From Prinia subflava (Eukaryota > Chordata > Aves > Passeriformes > Cisticolidae), in the NCBI RefSeq assembly GCF_021018805.1, contig NC_086247.1, positions 94,223,338 to 94,287,337 on the forward strand: 64,000 bases of DNA, given 5' to 3'. The position numbers and the translations under genes were made by a program. This document shows positions 1-11,880 of this stretch, in pieces. How positions within the stretch are numbered: position 1 is the first letter of the stretch; the number at the start of each line of letters is the position of its first letter. The notes below the pieces were generated by a model, which saw only the letters and a list, made by a program, of their open reading frames with translations, did no database searches and was not told the DNA's origin.

Positions 1-3000
1 ATCCTGAATGAAGTAGTATTTCATAGAATTTGAAATTCAAATGCTTTTATTAAATGAAGGTTTAAAGATGTTTCAAAATTGAATACTAAGCACAAGTGGC
101 CAACTGTCAGTCAAACATATCAGTGAACTCAGCTGCATTGGCTTAAAACTACATGCTAATGTAAACACACTCTTCAGCTCCTGTTCAAGGAAAATGACAG
201 TTTAGCAAATGTTATAATCCTTTAGGGCAAGCCTGAACCTTCAGACTCAGATAGACAACATAAAACTCTGACATCCCAGGATGAGCTCCAGAAAGGAGCT
301 ATGCCTCCCGGGGTATGCCTTTTGTTCCAGTATAAATATGTCTGCTACTAAGATTCACATAAAGTATTTTTAAGCACAACTACAGGTAGCAGGACCAATA
401 TAGCTATTACAGCAATTCTTCTCTGCATATCCAAGCGACTCCAAGTCAGTAATCTGCTTAAGAATTCTTGTGTATGGCTACTCCACCTCATGCCCAGCTG
501 GTCTTGGTGACCAGACCTTTATATGTGGATATGAATCTTCTTTTTAACTCCACCAGCCACAGCAATTTACTATTAGTGGAAAGTAATCTTGCTCTCCTTG
601 CCACTTATAACTGCAATTCCATTGTGTCTTTGGAATAGAGATACCCTCACTTCTCTCTAATCCACTTGAACATCATAGCAGCAATCTGAAAAGTTTTGCA
701 TTATAATATCTAATATCTTTGGATTTCGTGTTCCATATCTTCTTTCTCATGGACACTAAAATCATAGTTGAGGTTTATTGGAATAGAATGTCAGAATATG
801 AACAGAGCGCAGACCCAGATATTATGTGTTCCTCTGTCACATAATATAAATATAACCTCACCGTCTTCAGAGCCTATAGACAAGGATTTGACAAGTTGTA
901 TTAACAATTCATTAATAGGTGTCCTATGTTTAAAAAAGTCTTGGAAGTTAATTATTCCCTGAGGAAATTTGTATTAACTTGGTAGCACTACAAAAACATT
1001 GCAAAACACCAAGTGCATGCAGTTCATTGTAAACTTCAGAGTAAATCTGAAGTCACTAAGATGTTTGAAGGGTTTTAATGGGTAAAAAAGCAACCAAGAT
1101 ATAATAAGTTAGCTTAGTAGTTAGAAATTTTGTATACAAGTCTGAAGTTGCTCAATTTGAAATATGCCCAAGAATATATTAAACTTCACAGAAAAGATAT
1201 TACTCTGATCTCCAGGTCATTTCAACAGTACTGATTTTCTTGACCTCTGATTTACACTGAGGCTGGTAAGAAGAGAATCAGGCCTAAAGAGAATACTAAG
1301 ACAGATTTTTAGATGACAATACAACAAAATCTTGTTAAAGCTATTTGTCAGCAAGAGGGATAAAGGCCAAACCAGAGAACGTAAATCCCAGAAGAACATA
1401 AAATTCAGTGGTTAAGGAAGATGTCAGTTTTTCATCATTTAGTGCCTCACATCCCTTGTTTCCCATTTCAGACATTTTTCTATAAAACTACTGAGAATCT
1501 CCATGTTCCACCTGTGTTATTCATTTGTCCTCTTGTCACTAATTTAACAATGTCTTATGAAAATATCTCCTCTTGCTTGCTTTCAGTTTCTTTTTTTCAT
1601 CTGTCTTTATACAAGTAGAATGAAAAACACTGGCACAGAAAAGAGGATATAAAAGAACTTTTACTGAACAAAACTGAATGAAAACAACAGAAGTATTACA
1701 TTACTATCCCCATTAATTCAGTAAAGCAGATATTGTTTGATTGCATATTTTTTCATCTAACTTTGAGATATATAGCTGTCAAACAAAGCTATTTCTCTTG
1801 CATCAATATTTTAAAATATTTAAATTAAGTAGCATTGATTATTTCAACAACTTTTAACAATCAAAAAAATTGCATTTGTCTTTTATGCTAGTTATAGCAG
1901 AAAGAAATATTTTATAAAAATATCTCAAACATTATTGCTTTTCTCACATGTATTAATTATGAAGTACTATTGAGTCCTGAGTCTGACCAAAATGTCTGGA
2001 GGCTACATGAATTTCAATAGCACACTACTGTAATGCATATGTCTCTTTCTGTAAAATCTACCAGTTGGTGTTGGTCTGTATTAACACAGAAATGTGACTG
2101 CTCCTGTAAAAAACTACCCCAGGTTTGCTGCCATGGGCACACACAGTTTTTCCAGCAAGCAGAACTATAATGAAGGGCTTGTGATCAGTCCACACACAGT
2201 GGTGAAGGATGTGTTGACGTCTTTTGGTTGAGTCAGCTTTCACCAAGGATATGATTTGATTCCATTAATCCTTCAGCTGTGGCGTTTTCCTCTGTTGCTG
2301 AACCTCCATGGCCCAGTTCTGCAGTTTTGCTCTTCACTTTTGGCTATTTACCCTTGAGCTGTACCATGACCTAATTCAGACCTGCACAACAATTTTGTTA
2401 AAAAAATATTTTTCAAAGGGTTTTAAAAAATCGGGCAATTTCAAACAGCAGATTCATGACATGACTGTGCAAAGTGGGTCTGCTGAGAGTGTGCCTGTGT
2501 TTGAGGAGTAGAAGTGCAGTGGTGGATGGCCACCTTCAAACCTGACAGACTGCCTGAAAATCTGTGACATGGAGTCATACCCAAATAGGAGAAAATACAC
2601 CAACTTTTTAAGCTCAGACAGAAGACTTAAAGGCCCTACCACGTAATCTGCAGACAGATATGAGCTAACATAGCTATCCATAGACCTCAGTTGTCCTCTG
2701 TGCTTCATAGTGCTATTTGATGGCTCACACCTCTAAAGATTTGTAACTTGTCAGAATTCACAAAAGACATTTTTTCATAGAGGTTCAACATAGAGGTTCA
2801 TAATAAATCTTGAAACATTAAAAATTGAAAAAATTGATAGGATTTTTAATTTTAACCAGGAAGAATTCTACTCTATTATAATGTATCTTTTAATAACAGA
2901 GAGCATTTATGTTTCCTGAATCAGTTTACAGACTTCACAAAATCTCAGAATAACTACATTGGTTTTTTTTATTTTACTTTCCCCATGGAAAAAAATACAT

Positions 3001-3439
3001 TAAGAATAATCTTTTTCTTCACTCTGTAATGAATGAAAAAGTAAGACCTCAGAAACTGCAATATAAATAACTGCACAAGTATCATGGACCTGAATCAGGA
3101 AAATCAAAAACTCAGTCTATTTCTACCTATATATTCTGACTCCTCTTGCATCAATAGTAAAGCATTTTTTGTTAAAGAATATTGTCTATGTAGACCTTCA
3201 CATTACAGTGAATACACAGACTGCCAGATAAAGTTGGCATCTTTATAAAATCCCATCCCTTACAACAGTGACCAGAGAAACAGTTCCAGTCAATAACATA
3301 ATGGTTTACTAAATTGCTTTTAAGTTATTTATATATGGTATATTAATTCCTTAGCAGGAATTAAAATTGTTGTTTTATAAAAAGTAGAAAAGTTTGCAAA
3401 CCTAAATTCTTCTATTTTTTCTTATTCTTAATTATCTTC
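1..3439. other. AT-rich unique sequence, no gene seen
   Basis: No recognisable exon, RNA gene or mobile element. The open frames are short, begin at random ATGs and have no family resemblance. Probably intergenic or intronic DNA. Confidence 0.6.
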
Positions 3440-3592
3440 TAGGTTTGTTTGTTTTGATTTTGTTTGGTTGGTCCTGGTTATCGTGGTGGGGTTTTTTTGT
3501 GGGTTTTTTTTTTGGGGGGGGGGGGGGGCGGGTTTTGTTTTGTTTGTGGGTTTTGGTTTTGTTTTTGGTTTTTGGGGTTTTTTTTCCCCATA
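3440..3592. repeat. T/G-rich low-complexity tract with G15 run
   Basis: The plus strand is almost only T and G. It holds a T run followed by about 15 G, then CGGG, then alternating T and GGG blocks. The G blocks could form a G-quadruplex on the plus strand. A long frame read here in either direction is a by-product of the composition. Confidence 0.85.
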
Positions 3593-4479
3593 AATATCTA
3601 ACCCCAGGACTCCCCCAGGACACTATTTATTCTATGACTTATTTAAACATAGGTCAAGTGCCAGTAAAATATGTTTGAAATAAATAGTGTTAAAAGCAAT
3701 TTTAAATAGTACTGTTATCACTAAGGGTAATAAAGAGTATCATGTGAATTAAAATCAGAAGGCACTCTACTACATTGTTCCTCTTCCTCAATCAAGCTGT
3801 CACTGCCTGGTCTCAGCTTTCTATCCTACCTCAGCTGGGACCATGCTGTGTTTTGGAGGCAGAAGTACTGAGATCCCTTCCCCTTTGCTGAGCATTAGGA
3901 GCTTGCTTTAGTTTACAAAAACTCCCAGAGATGTCAAGATTTTGCAGGATTGACCCCTACATATTTTTTTAAACAATTACGGTAAGAGCATACTAACAAT
4001 TATTGCTGGCTTAGCATTTTAAACATTTCAGTCTCTACAAACAAAATGAGGCTCATTTCTGATTTTCCCCCTGAGACAGAATTTCCACTGATTTACATAG
4101 GAATTTTGCTGGAGTAAGGACCTCGAGGCACTGTCTGAACATTTATGCTTTGTACTGGCTTTTCCTCCATTATAAAGTCTCCAAATTCTCATTGACTTTA
4201 ATGAGAGCTCAGTAGGCAGATAAATCTGAGAAGGGTTATACGTTTGGGAACTTCTGTACCACTCTTGCAAAATTATTATCAAAATTGCTTTTTCTATATT
4301 GTAGCAATGATATTGATAGCACCAAAAATCCTGCTCAGAGACAATCACTGCATGCTCAATGCTTTTGTTCTATTTTTTTTTTTTCAGTTCCAAATTCTGT
4401 CAAAGATTTGGGCTATTTTTGTTTCTGTTGTTTTGGGGATTTTTTTTTCCTTTCCTTTTTTATTTCTGGGTTGTTTATT
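3593..4479. other. unique AT-rich sequence, no gene seen
   Basis: Nothing supportable in this stretch; no repeat family was recognised. Confidence 0.5.
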
Positions 4480-4520
4480 TTTTTTGGGGGGGGGGGGCGG
4501 GGGGTGGGTGATTGAGGGGG
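4480..4520. repeat. T-run/G-run tract, second copy of the type at 3.5 kb
   Basis: A T run is followed by about 12 G, a C, six G and further G blocks. The layout (T run, G run, single C, G run) matches the tract near 3,505-3,532. It is a candidate G-quadruplex on the plus strand. Confidence 0.75.
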
Positions 4521-7500
4521 TATGGTGAGAGAAAGAGACATGGCCACCATGGTAATGAGAAGAGCAAAACTTATGGTCCTTTACTCCAAAGCGTTCATCT
4601 GTATATCTTAGTTCTAACATCTAAGATTCATACTTTTGGGAAGACATCTGGGCTGTCTCCTCTGTTGATGTTGGAGACATGAGGTCTCCTGTATCTGCAC
4701 AAGTACAGCAAGGGTCCAAATGTGTTCCTAGTTTGGTACAATATACAATACAAACTTACTACCCAAAAGCCATACATATATATTTTCTTGTTATTTCTTG
4801 TTATTTCTCTCTTCCAAAACTTCAGCACTTTCTGATATTTACTGTTTATTTATTCATTCTACAAACAAGCAAATTGTGGAGGTATTTTCCCTATAATTTT
4901 AAGCAACATTCTAAAGGACCTATGCCATCACCTTCATGGTCAATCTTACAAGCTGTCTTTTCATTTTCAGGCTATTTGTGAACCTTTTATTCTGAACTGA
5001 AAGATATGTCTAAAGCCAATCATGGGATGGGGAAGAACAAACAAATGAGCAATGAATGGTACATTGAAGTGTGCTTGGCATTCCTGAAGATACAGAATAT
5101 GGGGAGGTTTTTATTACCCATTACAGGCACGAAAAGCAAGAGCAGGGAAGCCGTTTCCTTCACAGCTTGTATTTCTGCTGTTTAATTGTTGAACACGAAG
5201 CTTATTCACCTAACCCCTGTGCTCCTCCCCTGAGGAAACCTGCCATCAAATGATGACCCAGAAGAAATATGGGTGATTGCTCTGCTCCCATTAAAAAAAA
5301 AAAAAAAAAAAAAAAAGGAAAAGAAAGAAAAAAGCGCACTAGGCCGGTATCAAGGGACCTTGGTAGGATACTTAGGAGAATATTTTCTGTAGAAGCCAAC
5401 TGACCATCCATCTCCCTTTTTAACTAGTGTCAAGGCTGGTTTACTTGATGATGATTTGATGCCCAGCAATTGTTCCCCCTTGCCCACTGAAAATGAGTGA
5501 TGACAGGGGAACAGCCGTCAAATAGAACAAGCTGAGATATTGTAGCAGGGAGCTTAGCAAAGCTGAGTCCTGCAAAAAAAAAGAACCATTGTAAAAGGAC
5601 GTTCTGGAAATCAACTGTTTTACAGTCTGCTTTTAGGAAAATGTTTTCTTCCAAGATTTGTAGGATACATTTATTTAGATAAAGTATTCCTGCAGGAAAA
5701 AAAAATAATAAAAAATGTGTCTTACTTGGAACAAACACCTCAGTGAGAATTTATATAAAATTTTCTAGCTCAGTTTCTGCTGGGTTTAACTGAACTTTGA
5801 CATCCACACAAGTAGGGAAGAAATAGGACCACTGTCTGTTTTTTCAAATATCCATTGCTCTGTGGGGATATGAGAAACTAAAGAGCCAAAAGAGCTGCTG
5901 TACTTGACAGTTAGCAATGGTTATATGTATATATTTATATTACACTATTTTCAGCTTTTAAACATTGGAACACCTTTTTTCAAGTGCTCAAAAAGATCAG
6001 ACAGCATCTAATACTCCCCAGAAAATCAGTGGATACTCTCACCTGAAATATTACTTTGCAGAGGTCCAGGAGAACAATGGCAAAACTAGAAAAACATTGC
6101 TGTAGTGTAACAGTACAATACTAAACATTTATAAATTACCTTCATGTTAAATAACTTGTAAATTTCTCATGTTTTACATAATACTGGCAAAATTTCTGTG
6201 CAAATATGTACATTCAAAAGCTGCATGTGTTTATAAACAATATGAATGTAAAGCTATATGCATATGTTTTGTAAACTAGCTAAACATTGGCTGTTCTGAA
6301 TGCCTTCCATATCAAAAATACCAAGATGCTTCACTGGCTTTGCAAAGACAATTATTAAATGGAGCTAATAAGCACAAGCATATGTGAGTTGACTCAGTTT
6401 ATGCAGTTTCTCCACAACCACAAATACCTTTTATCAAATTATTTTCCATAATTTGGGATACCTCAATTCTCATTTCCATCCCTAAAATATGCTGAATAAC
6501 AGACAGTTGGTGGTACTTTGGTGCTTCAGCATATTTCTGTGTCAGCCCAAAAGACTAAAAACCACAGTATTAGAGAATAAATTTTTCTTACTCTAAAGGT
6601 GACGATCTGGAAACCATTCTGTAATCTACCAGGACATGATTTTTCTTTTTTTACCTTGCATTTTTCCACAGCAAATATGGTGAATTTTATGTTTTCCTTA
6701 ACAAAAATTAAAATCTTTCTGAATATGCTAATTCTTGGGTGAACTGTGTGCCAGATCAAATATTCCTTGTGGCACAAAATAAGAGAAAAACTGTGGGTAT
6801 ATCCTTGCAAATTGTTGCTTTGTTTTCTCACTGAATTATAGATACTCATTTTCACTACTAATAGTAGGGGAGTTTTATTTCTTTTTAAGATGCTCTGTCC
6901 CTTTCTCTTCCAAGTTACACATTTTCTTCCTGCCTTTATCATGCTCTAGATTGTGTTTCACTCCAAATTTTGCCAAATCAACAGTTTATGTCACTGCTTT
7001 GAGAGAAATTTCCTGGTACTACAAATCAGATATCGTAACAGAGTGCTGTATTTTCAGAATGATTATCAATATCCCTGCAAAAAAAAATTAACCCTACCAT
7101 TACTGATTGAGAGTTCTACTGTATAGTGGCATTTAGGCTTTTTTTGGGCTTGCAGCTTTTAATGTTTTCAGAAAGAAAAGGAAATATTTTGTGAAAAAAA
7201 AAGGAAGATGAAAAAGACAATTAAATCACATAATTTTAGTTAATTAATTAACTCAACTATCATTAAGTGACTCGGTCTTGAGCAAGTAGACCCTAAAAAC
7301 TGTTATAAGCAAGATGTATTTCTGATATGACTCAGTCACAAAACATATTTTTTACCAGGAGACTATATGATGAATGGGTTTTTAATGAGGAAAAGTTATA
7401 AAATATCTTCTTAGAGCTTTTTATAAGTCAAAGAATGCTGCAGTACAAATGCTGATGTCAAATATCTATAATTTAAAGCTATGTAGTTTTTTACTCCTGT

Positions 7501-10110
7501 CCTTGATAATTGGTAGTTTTTCTGGTCTTTCATTTCTTGTGTCACAACATGCTCATGTCTGGTGGAACAAAAGGTATTTCCAGCTCTTCTGAGCCATGGT
7601 TGCAGGCTCAGAAGTCTAGAACAGCCTCAGGGTTACTCCTGTTACACAAGGCTCTTCATTAATAGTCAGACATAATTCTAAAAAAACCCAAAACAATAAA
7701 AAGGGTGTATGTGGCAAAGAACAACTCTGAGTATCAGTACATCATCAGTGTTGCGAGATTCTTGCTTTACTGCCTTTGGCACATGAAACATATAACTAAG
7801 TTTATCTATATGTGTGTCTGTGTTAGTCCAGGCCAAAAGAAGAGTACAGTAGATAAATGTGTTTGTGACAGTTGAATTTCAATACCAATAAATAGCTTTC
7901 AACACTAAGTGAATCAAGGACAGATATGGCTAGCTTCCAAGTTTGATAATACGTAGTTTTTTTAAGAAAAAAATACGGTTTTTCTGTCTCTGATCATAAT
8001 CCAGACAATATTAGGTGACTCACTGCATGTGCAACTGTATATAGATATGAGAGACTAATGTTTCCTTTACAATATTTTTCCTGTAAATTATGGCCCTTAC
8101 ATATATATATATATCTATATATCTAAGCCTCCACAGTCATAGATTCATAACACAAGTCATATTCTATTGTTACAGTGCCACTGTTCAGCATTTGGCAAGT
8201 GAAAGGTTGAGAGCTTTAAAGATGGATTTTGGCACAGTTAACACTCAACTAAAATTTCACACAAGCTGATTTAAGCCTAACAGTGGTGGAACCTCAGCCA
8301 ATAACAAGTCCATGCCAATGAGGTCAGTGCAAGACACCACAGAGGATTAGAGAGCCTTTGGTGGTGGATATGGCTCTGGCTTTCTGTAAAAACATATTAA
8401 AATGTAGGCAACTGAACTAGTTCCATGCACATAGCTCTCATCTATCATAGAATTAATTTCATTTCTCTTCTGTAATGTTAATGAGATATGAAACATCTTT
8501 TCTTCCTTTTAAGATATCAGCATTAATGACACAGAATCAGCTCCAGTGAATGGAAAAGAATGAGTTCACCTACACTATAATTTGTAATTGGCTCACTCAT
8601 GGGACTTGAGTCTTTTGCATGAAAACTAGAGCTGTGTGGCTCTCAAACGTGTTCCATTCATGCCTGCATTGTCAAAGAAAAGATTTGAAGGAATCAGTTT
8701 GCATTTAATTAAGGCTTCTCTGACTTATCACAAAAATTATTACACAATATATTCATCAAAAGTTTTTAAGAGTCAGGTTAAAGGGAGGCATACGTTTGAT
8801 ATTGCAATCTGCTGGTACTGAGAGCCTGTTGTAGAAGAGATCACTATGCATAAAATGGTATTTCTTCATAACCTAAACACAGCCAAATGCATAAACTCTG
8901 CCACAACTCCCATGGAACTCTCTGCACCTTCTGAGTGGTGACTATGGAGAAGTCCACTGGGTAATGATTTATTTTAAGCCTATCAATGGGTTAACTGCTG
9001 TTAATTTGGAACAGTGGCTCAGGGAACCACATTTGAGAGCCAAACACATATAACATTATTCCGTTGTGACTGGTTTTATTGCAGCAAATGCTCATGAGAT
9101 TTTGTTGAAGGGAAGCAGCAGGAAGGGGAACAACACTCAGTTTTTTGGGTTTTTTTTCACAGCATGTAGAAGTGCTGGTTTCAAAAACCTAGACTGGTAA
9201 GCCATTCTGCCTGGGTTCCCTGGGTTATCATCCACAGTGTCTGTACTTACAAAGGATGCTCCGTTTTGACAGTCAGTGTCAAGAAGTATTGCCTGGATAG
9301 GTGTATGGATAATGTCTCACACTGATGGAAAACCTGCTTAATTCTGACATGTTTAAGCATTTCAACTCTACAGATCATTGAGGGAAATGGAAGATTCTGG
9401 TTCAGAGAGAGAAAGTGTGACAACTATAATGGAAAACAAAGTCCTTTAGGAATAGAAAGTCTTATTCCATTTACTAATTCTAGGATTGTTCTAATTCAAA
9501 CAAAGACCATAATCTTCATTTTGAATAATAAAACCAAAAATTAAAAAAAAAAAAAAAAAAAAAAAAATAACATCTCTGGTGTAGTACAGCCCCCCCTCTT
9601 TTCTGTCACCATCAAAAGCTCCTTCTTTCATCAGTATTTTATAGTGATGTTTCAAAAAGCAAATGTCTTTCTTTTGGGATAAAGCAACAGAGAGCAGCAT
9701 TCTTAAAAGGCTTTTCTCCTTATTTCCCCTTTCTGTGTATTACTCAGTTCAAGTATTTCCTTGATTAGGAATCATGAAAAGAGGCAGCATAAATTACAAG
9801 GGCAGCTAAAAGCTAGGACAGAGTAAGATCAGAACTACTATTTGGTAGTTGAGCTGATTTTTTCAATGTAAAAAAGTGATGTGGCCAGTGACTGACATGT
9901 CCATTTTGGGCACAAGGATGCTATTCTTGGTATTGCCAAGGTTACTGTTAGATAACCTTTGGTAAGTCTTTGAGCTTTCTCAGACCTTAGTAAAACAGGA
10001 AAACCTGTTGTTGAAAATCATCTTCCAATTCAGTTACTGTGACCAGTAGATCTCTAATAAATCCCTTTCACCTAAAAGGGGATGGAGATTTAAACTGGAG
10101 CAAGGCATAC
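4521..10110. other. unique AT-rich sequence with poly(A) runs, no gene seen
   Basis: No exon or recognisable repeat family. It contains homopolymer A runs at about 5,293-5,316 and 9,543-9,567 and a short TA-rich run near 8,100-8,120. The longest frame, on the minus strand at 6,526-6,942, has no domain or motif and I regard it as chance. Confidence 0.55.
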
Positions 10111-10113
10111 GTC

Positions 10114-10310
10114 TGTGTCGCAATAGGATACGAAAGAAACGGCACGGGCTCCGTCCAGTTCACAGGACAAAAACCAAACCTTTATTATCTGACTCCAATA
10201 TACATAGTATTTTCACCCAGACCACGGATTGGAGGATAAGGTTGCCACCTCTTCAACCACATTGGTCAAACCAAAAGTAGGTCAAACTGTCCCCTCCTCA
10301 GGAGACGAAC
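10114..10310 (-). mobile_element. candidate LTR fragment (minus orientation)
   Basis: A CpG-containing patch in AT-rich surroundings. Read on the minus strand it shows two CCAAT-type motifs, an AATAAA signal (about 10,175-10,180) and a G+C-rich U5-like end finishing in GACACA near 10,114. The upstream end could be the TG near 10,310, or further up if the TATAAATAG at about 10,350 belongs to it. The flanks (TACGTC and TACTTG) match at only four of six bases, so no clear target duplication supports the borders. The assignment rests on layout alone. Confidence 0.42.
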
Positions 10311-10640
10311 AAAAAACATACTTGTATTAATATAAACACTACTTCTATTTATAACACTCACGTGAGAAAGAATTCAGAAACTATGAAGACATCAGAAGGC
10401 TAAAAAATCAGGGCAACATGTCTGAGATTTGTCAGCAGAGAATTTTTGGGTAGACAGCTGGGTACAGTCCAGAAGAAATTCCTGTTTATAGAAGGGGGAA
10501 GGAGCTGGGTTGGGGAGGGAGTAGAAATAAAATTTAAGCTTGTGGCTGCTAAAAAGCCCTTGAAATCACTGTTTTCAGCTCTAATTATCAGGACAGCTTA
10601 GACGGAGCTCTGCCACTCCTATCACATATGCAGGGAATAG

Positions 10641-11880
10641 TATCATAGAATCCCAGATATTTGGGGTTAGGAAGGATCTTAAAGATCATCTCATTCCAAC
10701 CTCTCTACCATAGGCAAGGACATCTTCCACTAGAACACATTAAAGTCTCATCCAGCCTGGCCTTGAACACTTCCAGGATGTAGCATCCACATCTTCTCTG
10801 GGAAACCTCTTCCAGTGCCTCATCATCCTCACAGTGAAGGATTTCTTCCTAATATCTAATCTAAATCTTTCAGTTTGAAGTCATGCTCCCTTGTCCTGTC
10901 ACTTGTTCTTGCAAATAGTCCCTTTCCATCTGTCTTTTATGCTCCCTTCAGTTACTGGAAAGCTGCCATTATGTCACCCAAAACCTTCTCTTTTCCAGAC
11001 AATCTCATCTCTCATGTCTTTCCTTGAAGGAGAGGTGCTCCATCCCTCTAATCATATTGGACGCCTTCTCTGGCTTACTCCATGTCATTCCTGTGTTGGG
11101 GACCCCAGAGCTGGATGCAGCACTCCAGGTGGGGTCTCACCAGGATGAGGTTGGCCTTCTGGGCTGTGAGTGCACATTGCCAGGTCATGCCCAGCCTCTC
11201 ACTCACCAGCACCCTCAAGTCCTTCTCAGCAGGGCTGCTCTGAACCTCTTCATCCCCCAGCCTTTGTTGGTACAGGTTTTTTCCCCAACCCAGGTGTAGC
11301 ACCAGCACCCAGCTTAGTTGAATCTCAAGAGTTTCCCATGGGTGCAAATATTGAGCTTGTCCAGGTCCCTCTGAATGGCATCCCATCCTTCAGGTTTGTC
11401 AATGGCATCACTCAGCCTGGTGTCATCTGTAAACTTGTTGAGGGTGCACTTGATTCCTTTGTCCATGTCATTAATGAAGATATTAAATGACACTGCTCGC
11501 AATACAGTCCCCTGAGGGACACCCACTGTCCCTGATCTCCATCATGGCCCTGAGCTGTTGACCACTACCCTCTGGATGCAACTGTCCAACCAATCCCTTA
11601 TCCACTGAACAGTCCACCATTCAAATCCATATATGTCTAATTTAAAAAGCAGGATGTTGTGGGGGACCATGTCAAAGGCTGTACAGAAGTCCAGACAAAT
11701 TAATTCCTCCCTTGTCCACTGATGCAGTGACTCTGTCACAGAAGGCCACCAGGTTGGCTAGGCAGGATTCTCCCCTGCTGAAGCTGTGTTGGTTGTCTCA
11801 AATCACCTCCCTGTCCTCCATGTGATATAGCTTCTGGGAGGATCTGCATCATGGTCTGTCCAGGCATGGAGGTGACATTA
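10641..11880 (-). mobile_element. CR1 LINE fragment, 5'-truncated, with broken reverse transcriptase
   Basis: Read on the minus strand, this carries the C-terminal part of a CR1 ORF2 followed by the 3' UTR and the CR1 tail near 10,641. Frames at 11,739-11,542, 11,526-11,314 and 11,386-11,075 show reverse-transcriptase thumb and palm blocks, such as a VPQGT motif, an FTDDT box (the YADD-equivalent position) and a QRVVVNSS segment. They lie in different frames and are split by stops, so the element is dead. CR1 elements are normally 5'-truncated and lack target duplications. Confidence 0.93.
11075..11739 (-). pseudogene. CR1 ORF2 reverse transcriptase remnant
   Basis: The remnant encodes the second half of the reverse-transcriptase domain. 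In order: CTAFDMVPHNILL, the W..DWLD...QRVVVN block, MGVPQGT, and an FTDDTRLS active-site block, then the region of CR1 ORF2 following the polymerase core. It needs at least two frame changes, so no protein is made. Typical CR1 ORF2 is several times longer; only the C-terminal part is left. Confidence 0.9.

Noticed and set aside
5293..5316. Long A runs here and at 9,543, 27,462 and (as T) 41,466
   Set aside because: Considered as tails of processed pseudogenes, but the sequence on either side shows no coding or target duplication.
6526..6942. 138-codon minus-strand frame
   Set aside because: No domain, no repeat, no splice context; codon use looks like random AT-rich DNA.
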